A stretch of DNA of 64,000 nucleotides from Dongia_B soli (GTDB lineage: Bacteria; Pseudomonadota; Alphaproteobacteria; Dongiales; Dongiaceae), in assembly GCF_034044715.1 (NCBI RefSeq), contig NZ_JAXCLW010000007.1:1-64000 (forward strand). The letters are read 5' to 3'. Shown here piece by piece: positions 1 to 8,031 of this stretch. The stretch's first letter is position 1. The number at the start of each line of letters is the position of its first letter. The translations under genes were made by a program, and so were the position numbers. The notes beneath the pieces are model-generated. The model saw only the letters and a list, made by a program, of their open reading frames with translations. It was not told the DNA's origin and ran no database searches.

Positions 1-564
1 CTGAAGGTGGATCCGACGCGTGTCTATGTTGCCGGATTGTCTGCGGGTGGTGCGGCAGCGGCCATCATGGGCTTCAATTACCCCGATCTTTATGCTGCCG
101 TCGGGGTCCATTCCGGCCTAGCATGTGGCGCTGCGACGGACGTTGCCTCAGCTTTCCGCGCGATGCGGCAAGGAGGTCCCTTGTCTCAGCCTGAAGCGCC
201 GGAGAATTCCCGCAGGATCGGCGCTGTACCCATCATTGTGTTTCACGGTGATGGGGACACGACTGTGCACCCATGCAACAGCGATCGTATCGTCACTCAA
301 TTCCGCGGTGAGGCCAGGCTTTCTTCCACAACGACACGAGGCGAAGCTGCAGGGGGCACCAAATTTACCCGAACAGTGGAGTCTGATGCCACAGGCCGCT
401 CGGTGGTGGAAAAATGGACGCTTCATGGCGTTGGACACCTGTGGGTCGGCGGAAGTCAAGCTGGCTCTTACACTGACTCGCGTGGGCCGGATGCCAGTCG
501 TGAAATGGTGCGTTTCTTTTTTGATCATCCAAACGCCGCTCGTGGCGAGACGGCTCTATCGTGA
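1..564 (+). CDS. PHB depolymerase-family esterase, 3' part (5' end outside window)
   Basis: This is the C-terminal part of a secreted alpha/beta-hydrolase of the polyhydroxybutyrate depolymerase/LpqC esterase family. The frame is open from base 1, so the start and any signal peptide lie to the left. The nucleophile elbow GLSAGG is near the beginning of the visible part. The acid residue is probably in HGDGDTTVHP and the histidine in HGVGHLW, so the whole catalytic triad is in the visible part. The family cleaves short polyhydroxyalkanoate or feruloyl/acetyl esters outside the cytoplasm. The substrate cannot be told from this fragment. Confidence 0.8.
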   Translation: MKVDPTRVYVAGLSAGGAAAAIMGFNYPDLYAAVGVHSGLACGAATDVASAFRAMRQGGPLSQPEAPENSRRIGAVPIIVFHGDGDTTVHPCNSDRIVTQFRGEARLSSTTTRGEAAGGTKFTRTVESDATGRSVVEKWTLHGVGHLWVGGSQAGSYTDSRGPDASREMVRFFFDHPNAARGETALS

Positions 565-1389
565 GTCTGCACGTCCAGATTCTCCCAGTTTCGCTTGGTC
601 CCCTGCCACTCGGCACGGGATGGTCGATTTGATGCAGAATGCCAGTGGGCCCGCGCGAAGATAATGACCTATCGTCGACTGATTGAGATGGCATGTCTTA
701 TGCCTGGCTCAACTCGGAGGGCGCAAAATAAAACCGGCACCTTTCGACCGCTGGGGATTCTCTCCGGAGGAGGCATGTCGCACCTGCCTGTCGGAGCGAC
801 GACTGGTAGCGCGACTGGGATGCGGGTCGGCCCCTCCGACCTTCCACATCGCTTCTCGCGCCCCGTGCAGTTCGCACGGGTTTTTTTAGCCTTCGAGGTT
901 GCTCTCTTTTTGCAGGGGGGTGCGGCGGTTTGAAGGCGTGTGCCAGATACCTTGCTCGCGTCAGTGATGAGTAAGTCCGTCTGACCAGGAGGCCGCAAAG
1001 ATCTCTTTGCAGAAGGACCGTTGTACCGGCGAACGGCGGCAGACCGAGCAATTCGAACGTCTGTCCTACTGCCCCTTTAGAAGCGACCTCTCTGGACGAA
1101 CCCGCCAGCACAGCAGGAAAGGAATGCGGAAAACCTGCTGGTCATCCGGGACGCTGCTTTCGCGCAGCAGTGTTGTCCAATTGGCAGTGCGGGGTTCCGT
1201 ATCCGAGCCATTTTTTTGGAAAGCTTTTGAACAGGTAAATAATGCCATTTTCGGGGCCCAATTGGCCGGCCTCCGCGAACTCCGCCTAAGAGGCACTGTC
1301 TCACTCGCTGACGCATTAGAGCTTTTCGAAACAGCCCGACGCGCTCACCCGTCAATTCGTACGCGGGGTCTCGCCGCGAGGTTCGGGAA
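565..1389. other. Gene-poor tract with one strong terminator
   Basis: I see no convincing intact gene here. Several overlapping open frames have no family signature and no good ribosome site. The stretch 1208-1393 reads on the plus strand as a protein-like tail (AFEQVNNAIFGAQLAGLREL and on) with no start; it may be the end of a decayed gene that I do not recognise. A strong rho-independent terminator sits at 862-887, preceded by another hairpin at 825-841, so a short plus-strand transcript may end here. Confidence 0.5.
862..887 (+). terminator. Rho-independent terminator
   Basis: A perfect 7-bp stem (CCCGTGC, loop AGTTC, GCACGGG) is followed directly by seven T. No intact gene ends just upstream, so it closes either a long 3' tail of the esterase transcript (stop at 564) or an independent small RNA. 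Confidence 0.8.
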
Positions 1390-1531
1390 ATGAAAACACC
1401 ACATGCCATTCGCTGGCCGGGCGCTGATTGCCGTGGCGATCGGGGCCGCCGGCCTCAGCGGCCCAGCCGGGGCGAGGGCACAAGAGATCGGCCGCTATGC
1501 GGAGGAAATTTTGAAAGAGGCGGCGCAATGA
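1390..1531 (+). pseudogene. Frameshifted small secreted-protein gene, duplicate of the 1728 frame
   Basis: The ATG at 1390 begins MKTPHAI and then leaves frame. In the next frame the sequence continues as FAGRALIAVAIGAAGLSGPA, followed by a short tail ending in EEILKEAAQ and a TGA at 1529-1531. Compared with the nearly identical start at 1728 (MKTPHAIFAGLTLIALA), this copy lacks two bases after the sixth codon. The restored product would be about 47 residues, a hydrophobic signal-like segment plus a short tail. The stop overlaps the next ATG as ATGA, which suggests the copy was once translated as part of a small operon. Confidence 0.5.
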
Positions 1532-1728
1532 AATTATGGCTTTTCAGCATCTTTGCTGTCGCGCTGCTGGCCGTCCTTTACGGCGCGGGGCTCTCCTGGC
1601 TAGAAGCGGTGCCGGGGGCGCTGCTGTTCACGCTTTCGATGTGGGGCATGGAACGCTTCTTCTGGCCGCAGTTCAAAGCCTGCAACCCCGATAGCGAGCG
1701 GCAGGAGCCGGGAAGCAACAAGAAATGA
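1528..1728 (+). CDS. Small membrane protein, 66 aa
   Basis: The predicted protein has two hydrophobic segments, roughly residues 3-20 and 26-42, and a polar, proline-rich C-terminal tail. The ATG is preceded by GAAAGAGG and overlaps the stop of the frame before it, while its own stop overlaps the next ATG, which is the pattern of translationally coupled genes. I do not recognise the family. A role at the membrane is all that can be inferred. Confidence 0.45.
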   Translation: MKLWLFSIFAVALLAVLYGAGLSWLEAVPGALLFTLSMWGMERFFWPQFKACNPDSERQEPGSNKK

Positions 1729-2060
1729 TGAAAACACCGCATGCCATCTTCGCCGGCCTGACACTGATCGCCCTGGCGCGAATCGATGCTTTGCCCGAAG
1801 GCTTTTGGGAAGATCCATTTATTCTCGGCTTCGTGTTCTATAGCGTCGAAGCGGTGTTGACGCTGAACGATCCGGATGCCGATGCCCTTGAAGATCTGCC
1901 AGTTACCTATGTGGTGCTTCGAGGCGGCGATGGCATCGACGTATCGTGTCAGATCTGTTCTAATGCAGCGAACGCTTGCGAGGAGTTCCGCGTCCTACTC
2001 GCGATTTTCCTCTGGCTGGCCTCGCGCAGGTCTCCGGCTATCTGGCGAGCGCGGCGCTGA
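1728..2060 (+). CDS. Hypothetical protein with the MKTPHAIFAG N-terminus
   Basis: The start can be either of two adjacent ATGs (1725 or 1728). The first 15 residues copy those of the broken gene at 1390. The segment after about residue 20 (LPEGFWEDPFILGFVFYS) looks protein-like, but the last third is arginine-rich and reads like an out-of-frame tail. The gene may therefore be truncated or frameshifted. It ends 40 bp before the convergent end of the RND pump gene. No function can be assigned. Confidence 0.3.
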   Translation: MKTPHAIFAGLTLIALARIDALPEGFWEDPFILGFVFYSVEAVLTLNDPDADALEDLPVTYVVLRGGDGIDVSCQICSNAANACEEFRVLLAIFLWLASRRSPAIWRARR

Positions 2061-2099
2061 CCTGGGGTTTTGCGCCTCCGACGTGACGGAGCCCATGTC

Positions 2100-5000
2100 T
2101 CAACCAGTCTTGATCTCCGCAGGCTGGGCCAGTGGCCGCAGGTCCCGCTGCGCCGGCCGGCGCGTCGGCAGGCGATACAAGGTCGCATAGAGGACTGGCA
2201 CGATGATCATGGTGAAGATCGTGCCGATCGTCAGACCGGCCATGATGGTCACGGCGAGGCCGGCCCAGAACACGTCGGGCAGCAGCGGAATGACACCCAG
2301 CACCGTGGTGGCGGCCGCGAGAAAGACCGGGCGCAGTCGCGACAGAGCTGCCTCGATCACTGCATCATAAGGTGTCTTGCCAGCAGCGATATTGGCGTTC
2401 ACCTCGTCAAGCAGCACGATGGCGTTTTTGACCATCATGCCGGCGAGACTCATCGCACCAAGCAAGGCGACAAAGCCAAAGGGTGTCCGCGTCACCAGCA
2501 AGCCGACAGTCATGCCGACGATGGAAAAGGGAATGGTCAGCATGATGATCGCCGCGGGCCGGATCGCATTGAACAGCCCGACGATGATCAGCAGCATGAC
2601 GCCGACTGCCGGCACGATGCCCGGAATCAGCGAGGCCTGAGACTTTGTCGATGTCTCATATTCGCCGCCCCATTCCATCTGATAGCCGGATGGCAGTGTA
2701 CTGGCCAGCGCCGTCAATGGCGGCGCCACGCTCTCCATATAGGTCGGCAACGTGACGCCACGGATGGGATTGGCCTGGAGGGTAATCGTGCGTTTGCGGT
2801 CGCGGCGCCAGATGACGGGGTCTTCCCAGCCGATCGCGACACCATCGATGACCTGATCGAGGGGCACCGTTTCGGCGCCATTGGCTGGCCGGATCTGCAC
2901 ATTGCGGAGGGCGCCGATATCGCTGCCGGGACCCTCATCCTGCCTCACGCGAAGCACGATGGGCAGCGCTTCATCTTCCTGGTTGAAGACGCCGAGCGGC
3001 CAGCCGTCGAGCGACTGCCGGATGCCGCGCACCACATCGTCGCGGCTGATCCCGGCCCAACGGGCCCGGGCGTCGTTGAATTGCGGCTGGAACTTCGCCA
3101 CGCGCTGTTGCCAGTTGGTCTGGGCGACGTCGGTCAGCGGACTCGCCTGGAGGATCGCCGTGCCCTTGGCCGCCAATGCGCGCAAACTATCGCCGGTGGC
3201 TGACGCCGGACCCGAAATGCGCGCCTCGAATTTCCAGGTGAGCCCTGGACCCACGCCAAAGGGCCGCAGCAGAACCGTCGCCTGGGGATATGTTTCCTTG
3301 AGCCAGGGGGCCAGGGACGCGATCAGCGGAGCGACGTCACGATGATCATGGACATTGACCACGAACTGCCCGTAATTCGACGATAGCGGTTCGGGATCGA
3401 CCGGTAGATAGAAGCGCGGCGGGCCTGCGCCGATGAAGCTGGCGACGCCGGCAATGCGCGGATCGCTGAGCAGCTTCTTCTCGATACCTGCCATATCGGT
3501 GGACACGGCCTCGATACGACTGCCTTCTGCCAGGCGGTAGTCGATCAGAAATTTCGGCATCGAAGAGTCCGGAAAAAACAGCTTGGTCACCTGGCTGAAG
3601 CCGATCACCGATACGATCAGCAGGCCGACGGCGATCATCAGTGTGAGGAAACGGCGCCGGATAGCTGTCTCCAGCAGGATGCGAAAGCCCCGCACTAAGC
3701 GACCACTTTGTGCACCGCCACCGGCGACCATGGCGGGGCGCAGCAACTGCACGCATTGCAGCGGCGTGACAGTGACCGAGAGAACCCAACTCAGCAGCAG
3801 CGAGATGGCGGCGACCGAGAATAGCGAGGCGCAATACTCTCCGGCATTCTCGGTCGAGGCGGCGATGGGATAGAAGGCCAGCACCGCGACAATGGTCGCA
3901 CCGAGCAGTGGCCAGGCCGGTTGGGTCGCGGCCTCGATCGCGGCTTTTTCGCGGGGGCCTCCGCGCTGCATGCGAACCAATGCTCCCTCGGCGACGACGA
4001 TCGAATTGTCGACCATCATGCCAAGCGCGATCACCAGAGCACCCAGCGACATGCGCTGCAGATCGATGCCCATGCCGGCCATCACGACAAAAGTGCCGAG
4101 GATGGTCAGGATGATGCTGGAGCCGATCACGATGCCCATGCGCCAACCCATGGCCAGCCACAAGACCGCCAGGACGATCGCCACCGCCTCTGCCAGGCTG
4201 ATGAAAAAGGAGCGTACGGCGGAATCAATCAGCTCGGACTGCCAATGAACCTTATGCACGTCGATGCCGATCGGCAGGTCGGCGACCAGCTGTGCCAGGC
4301 GGACATCGACCCGTTTCCCCAATTCCACCACATTGACGCCAGGCTGATTGGTAATGGCGATAGTTATTGCCGGCTGTCCGTTATACCGCATCAGGGTCAA
4401 GGGAGGATCGCGGTAGCCGAGGTCGACCTTGGCAACATCGCCGATCCGGATCAGGTCGCTCTGACGTTGAGCGCTGCCAGTCTGCTGAAAGCTTTCCAAG
4501 GGAGAGGCCTGGACCAGGAGATCGGCGATGGAATCGACGGTAGGAAACTGGCCGGACGGCGTCACGGCGACCCGTTGGTTGGCGAGTGCCACCGAGCCCG
4601 CCGCCGCCACCGCATTTTGCTGCGTGATGGCACGTTCCAGGTTCGTCTCGGAGATACCAAGCTGGGTCAATTGGGAGAGGCTGGCATCAAGATAGATGCG
4701 GCGATCCTGCACGCCCCATAAGGCAACACGCGCGACACCTGGTACCAGGCTCAATTCCTTCCTGATGTCGGTCGCATATTGCTTGAGCTCGGCCGGAGTG
4801 TAGCCATCGCCCGTGAGGGCAAGCAGCAGGCCATAGACATCGCCGAAATCGTCACTCACGGCGGAAGGACCGGCGCGCTGCGGCAGTTGCGGCGCAACAT
4901 CCCCCACCTTGCGGCGCAGCTCATCCCAGACCTGGGCAATCTGGGCCGAGGTGTAGGTGGGCTTGATGAAGACCTTGACCACAGACAAACCTTCTTGCGA

Positions 5001-5249
5001 CGAAGATTCGAGGTGATCGACCTGCTTAAGCTCCTGCAGCTTGGTTTCGATCCGGTCGGTGACATCGCGTTCGACCTCGATCGGGGTGGCGCCGGGATAG
5101 GGGGTCGAAACCACGGCCACCTTGATGGTGAAATCTGGCTCCTCCAATTGGCCGAGGGAGAAGAAGGCGGCGATGCCGGCCAGCACCAGGAGGACCACAG
5201 CGAACAACGTGAAGGTGCGATTACGGAGGGCGAGCTCAGGCAGCTTCAT
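2100..5249 (-). CDS. RND efflux pump inner-membrane transporter (AcrB/HAE-1 superfamily)
   Basis: This 1049-residue protein is full length for a proton-driven resistance-nodulation-division exporter, with twelve membrane segments and two large periplasmic loops. The N-terminus (LEEPDFTIKVAVVSTPYPGA) and the TM4 region (GMMVDNSIVVAEGA) are typical. In AcrB, TM4 has two adjacent aspartates in the proton relay; here the second is asparagine, while the TM10 lysine (MMVKNAIVLLDEV) is kept. It follows its adaptor gene by 13 bp on the same strand, so the two form one unit. No outer-membrane channel gene is present, so the pump probably uses one encoded elsewhere. Substrates are likely to be drugs, dyes or solvents. 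Confidence 0.92.
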   Translation of the reverse strand: MKLPELALRNRTFTLFAVVLLVLAGIAAFFSLGQLEEPDFTIKVAVVSTPYPGATPIEVERDVTDRIETKLQELKQVDHLESSSQEGLSVVKVFIKPTYTSAQIAQVWDELRRKVGDVAPQLPQRAGPSAVSDDFGDVYGLLLALTGDGYTPAELKQYATDIRKELSLVPGVARVALWGVQDRRIYLDASLSQLTQLGISETNLERAITQQNAVAAAGSVALANQRVAVTPSGQFPTVDSIADLLVQASPLESFQQTGSAQRQSDLIRIGDVAKVDLGYRDPPLTLMRYNGQPAITIAITNQPGVNVVELGKRVDVRLAQLVADLPIGIDVHKVHWQSELIDSAVRSFFISLAEAVAIVLAVLWLAMGWRMGIVIGSSIILTILGTFVVMAGMGIDLQRMSLGALVIALGMMVDNSIVVAEGALVRMQRGGPREKAAIEAATQPAWPLLGATIVAVLAFYPIAASTENAGEYCASLFSVAAISLLLSWVLSVTVTPLQCVQLLRPAMVAGGGAQSGRLVRGFRILLETAIRRRFLTLMIAVGLLIVSVIGFSQVTKLFFPDSSMPKFLIDYRLAEGSRIEAVSTDMAGIEKKLLSDPRIAGVASFIGAGPPRFYLPVDPEPLSSNYGQFVVNVHDHRDVAPLIASLAPWLKETYPQATVLLRPFGVGPGLTWKFEARISGPASATGDSLRALAAKGTAILQASPLTDVAQTNWQQRVAKFQPQFNDARARWAGISRDDVVRGIRQSLDGWPLGVFNQEDEALPIVLRVRQDEGPGSDIGALRNVQIRPANGAETVPLDQVIDGVAIGWEDPVIWRRDRKRTITLQANPIRGVTLPTYMESVAPPLTALASTLPSGYQMEWGGEYETSTKSQASLIPGIVPAVGVMLLIIVGLFNAIRPAAIIMLTIPFSIVGMTVGLLVTRTPFGFVALLGAMSLAGMMVKNAIVLLDEVNANIAAGKTPYDAVIEAALSRLRPVFLAAATTVLGVIPLLPDVFWAGLAVTIMAGLTIGTIFTMIIVPVLYATLYRLPTRRPAQRDLRPLAQPAEIKTG

Positions 5250-5262
5250 AATGCCAGCCTCC

Positions 5263-6348
5263 TCACGGTTCGGAGACGCGAATGGCTTGGCCTTCTCGGA
5301 GACTGTGCACGCCGGCAGTGACGATCAGATTGCCGGACGCGAGCCCTTCCGTCACGCTGACGCCCCCGACCACGGGTTCACCCAAGGTGACCGGCTGACG
5401 ATGCACGGTCTTCGCGCCCTCATTCACCACCCAGACGAAGCTGCGGGTGGCATCGTCCGGCGAGAAGGTGGCTGACAGGGGAATCAGGACTCCTTGCAGT
5501 TCCTTGGCAATTTCCGGCCCCGGCCGGCCGCGGGCTTGACCCGCCATGCCCGGCACGACGATGACACCCGGCGGGGGCGTCAGCAAAAGCTTAACGAGGT
5601 AAGTTCGCGTCGTTTCGGACGGCTCGCGTCCGATCTCGGAAACCTCGGCGGGGATCTCAATGCCCGGAACCGCGTCGAAGGTCACCTTGAGGTCGACCAT
5701 ATAGGGGACGTAGGAAATCATCGACTCCGGGACATTCACGACCATCTCGATCTCCGCAGGATCGATCAGTCGGATGACGGATTGCGACGGATTGACTTCG
5801 GCAAAAGCTTCGGCAAAGGCAGCGCTGACGACACCGTCAAAGGGTGCGCGTAACTGCGTATAGCTGAGATCCAGTTTCGCTCGCTCCTGGGCGGCCTCCA
5901 CGGATTTGACTTCGGCGAGGGCTTGCTTGGCCGTAGTGTCGCTGACCTCGAAGCGCGCTTTGGCGATGACGCCTTTTGCCAGAAGTTGCCGATCGCGGTC
6001 GAGCTGACTCGCTGCATTGGCATAGGCCGCGCGGGCACGTTGCAGGCTGGAGGCGACACGATCAAGCTCCACCTGATAGGGCGCAGGATCAAGCGTAGCG
6101 ACGACATCGCCCTCCTTGACCTGATCGCCGACCCGGACGCGGCGCTCCAAAATGCGACCAGGAACGCGAAATGCCAGCATAGCCTCGCGGGCTGAACGGG
6201 CCTGGCCGGGCAGCGCTCTGCCGGCGAGCAAATTCGCATCGGCCACCCGGACGACGCGGGCCGGGCGGGCCGCTTCAGCATTGTCGGTAGCCTTCTCGCC
6301 GCAGGCGGCAGTCGCGAGTGCTGCTAGAAGAACGAGAATTCGCCGCAT
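5263..6348 (-). CDS. RND efflux periplasmic adaptor (membrane fusion protein), lipoprotein
   Basis: This protein of about 361 residues is the HlyD/AcrA-type adaptor that links the neighbouring inner-membrane pump to an outer-membrane channel. I chose the ATG at 6348 because it gives a clean lipoprotein signal (MRRILVLLAALATAAC, lipobox cysteine at residue 16) and has GGGAGAT upstream; an upstream ATG at 6426 would bury the signal. The order is lipoyl half (FRVPGRILERRVRVGDQVKE), coiled-coil hairpin, second lipoyl half (LRAPFDGVVSAAFAEAFAEV), then beta-barrel. It is cotranscribed with the pump. Confidence 0.9.
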   Translation of the reverse strand: MRRILVLLAALATAACGEKATDNAEAARPARVVRVADANLLAGRALPGQARSAREAMLAFRVPGRILERRVRVGDQVKEGDVVATLDPAPYQVELDRVASSLQRARAAYANAASQLDRDRQLLAKGVIAKARFEVSDTTAKQALAEVKSVEAAQERAKLDLSYTQLRAPFDGVVSAAFAEAFAEVNPSQSVIRLIDPAEIEMVVNVPESMISYVPYMVDLKVTFDAVPGIEIPAEVSEIGREPSETTRTYLVKLLLTPPPGVIVVPGMAGQARGRPGPEIAKELQGVLIPLSATFSPDDATRSFVWVVNEGAKTVHRQPVTLGEPVVGGVSVTEGLASGNLIVTAGVHSLREGQAIRVSEP

Positions 6349-6533
6349 AAGGATCTCCCTTGGGTGTCCAAGCCGAGCTCTCTGTCTCACGGAAAACGCT
6401 AGCATGGTTTTTTCGTGCACGGGCACAACCGCATCGGCCGGCAGACTGCTGTCGGAGCCGCCTCCTTTGAACGCTCGGTCGACGAGGACCGGCTATGCGT
6501 TCGTTCCTGCCGTCCAGTTTGGCGGCACGCCCG

Positions 6534-6785
6534 CTAAGGGCGGTCTACGGAGCGCAGGAACTGACGCTCGAACCAGGGTAAGAAGGCAACGAAGACGATC
6601 CCGATCGACAGATTGAACAGCGTTGTCGCCCAGGCAACCGCCATGGCGGGTGAGGCGGCGAAACTGACGATCAAAGTCGCATATAGGCCGATGAAGGGCA
6701 GATAGATTAACACGCCGCCGGCATTGAGACTACAAACGGAAGTCGCGCAATAAGGCATATGCCAAGTGGTACGTCGGTTCAGCAT
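6534..6785 (-). CDS. Small two-helix membrane protein, 83 aa
   Basis: An AGGAGG sits immediately upstream of the ATG at 6785, which supports real translation. The product has two hydrophobic segments, around residues 24-44 and 48-70, and a short charged C-terminus ending near FERQFLRSVDRP. It lies 24 bp after the stop of the araC-type gene on the same strand and may share its transcript. I do not recognise the family. Confidence 0.5.
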   Translation of the reverse strand: MLNRRTTWHMPYCATSVCSLNAGGVLIYLPFIGLYATLIVSFAASPAMAVAWATTLFNLSIGIVFVAFLPWFERQFLRSVDRP

Positions 6786-6809
6786 GACCTCCTGCGCGGA
6801 GCATTGCTG

Positions 6810-7511
6810 TTAACGCATGCGCCGCCGCCAATCGCTCGGCGTTTCACCGGTCAGCTTCCTGAACGCTGCGGCGAAGGCCGTCTGGGAGGCATAGCCAAGC
6901 GCCGCGGCGACCGAGACGACCGACTCGTCGGTGTCGCGCAGCATATTCATGGCCTGCTCGAGGCGGTGCTGGCGCAGCCAGGCATGCGGCGAAAGCCCGG
7001 TGCTCTCCTTGAAGGCACGACAGAAGTGGAAGCGCGACAGGCCCGCATCGGAAGCCAGGGCATCGAGGGAGACGTCGGCGTCGCTGCCCGAGCGCAAGCG
7101 TTCGATGGCACGGAGCAGGACCTTCGGCGACAGCCCACCCATGGTGGGTCGGAACGTGGTTGGCGAGCCGGCGTGCGCAGCCAGGAGGCGCGTGATCACA
7201 ACCCCGGGACGAAACGTTCCGATCGCAACCGATCTTCCTGACCGCCGCTCCATGCGTTGTAGCGAGCCGTTGTAAGCCATGATGACGTGGTGGTTCATCG
7301 GCGCGACGACGTCGTGCAATGGTTCATGTTTCCAGTGGGCGATCCCGGCACCGGAGGCGTCCAATGCCATGTGAAATGGTGTGGTCCCCAGCACCCGAGC
7401 CATCTCCGCATCGGCACGACGCCCATCGGCAACCGACACGCCGTTCTGACGGGCCTCAGATATGGCGGGCGGGTGGTCCTGCAACGGATCGCGCGGGATC
7501 GGCTTATTCAT
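6810..7511 (-). CDS. AraC-family transcriptional regulator, short form
   Basis: The C-terminal 100 residues carry the two helix-turn-helix motifs of AraC/XylS regulators (DVSLDALASDAGLSRFHFCR and SVVSVAAALGYASQTAFAAA). The protein is 233 residues, against about 290-310 for relatives with this type of N-terminal cupin sensor. The sensor part runs normally to GTFRPGVV and then jumps straight to a helix (ITRLLAAHAGSP) that would usually come much later. An in-frame internal deletion of the second half of the sensor is the likely reason. It diverges from the 8032-11180 genes across about 520 bp and is the obvious candidate to control them. Confidence 0.85.
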   Translation of the reverse strand: MNKPIPRDPLQDHPPAISEARQNGVSVADGRRADAEMARVLGTTPFHMALDASGAGIAHWKHEPLHDVVAPMNHHVIMAYNGSLQRMERRSGRSVAIGTFRPGVVITRLLAAHAGSPTTFRPTMGGLSPKVLLRAIERLRSGSDADVSLDALASDAGLSRFHFCRAFKESTGLSPHAWLRQHRLEQAMNMLRDTDESVVSVAAALGYASQTAFAAAFRKLTGETPSDWRRRMR

Positions 7512-8031
7512 GATCCAATACCAAAGTTGCGGTGGCGATGGAGCCCTTGCCGCGATGGCGCGAGCAAGTAAGTGGGGGCGGTCGCTGATCTGATAACGGA
7601 ACTTACCTCAGCAAACTCCTCACGTAAACTATCTGACGGATAGTGCGATCTATCCGCTACGGGGGTCATTAGCGGAAGCACACATATTTTCCCGGCTATC
7701 CGCAGAACCTGCGAAACCCCGAGCGATCGGCGGAGGCACAAGCGTTAGCAGCAATCGCTCTATAGCGACGGCAATCGCTCTGGGGCAGCGGCACGCCAGG
7801 TCCGCTAGAGATCGTCGTGCCCACGCTGAGAGAGCGACAGACGAACTCAAGGGACCGATCCTATGACCTCCGTCACTGACTTCCATCATGACCGGGGATG
7901 GCGCCCGCGTTCCCCACCTGGACTGGGGCGTAAAGCCCGAGCCGATCCTCTTTCGATCGCTGCTGCCCATCTGGGGCAGCGCCGGTAAGGCGCGGACTTT
8001 TGGAAGCTAAAAACTACAGGAGCAAATGACA
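7512..8031. other. Divergent control region between araC-type gene and oxidoreductase operon
   Basis: No gene is supported in this 520-bp gap. It contains an operator-like palindrome at 7629-7656, a short tandem repeat of CAATCGCTCT near 7755-7783, and the ribosome site AGGAG at 8018-8022 for the next gene. The region probably holds the promoters for both directions. Confidence 0.5.
7629..7656. promoter_or_regulatory. Operator-like palindrome with three half-sites
   Basis: CGGATAG (7637-7643) and CTATCCG (7650-7656) form a perfect 7-bp inverted repeat with a 6-bp spacer. A third half-site, CTATC, starts at 7629 and pairs with GATAG at 7639-7643. Such short-spaced palindromes are typical of TetR-type operators. 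No TetR gene lies in the window. Confidence 0.5.

Noticed and set aside
2070..3203. Long plus-strand open frame (377 codons) opposite the RND pump gene
   Set aside because: It is histidine- and aspartate-rich shadow coding with no family pattern, and the minus strand carries an unambiguous transporter.
7508..7970. Two overlapping minus-strand frames in the control region upstream of the AraC-type gene
   Set aside because: They overlap the operator palindromes, have no family pattern and lack a ribosome site.
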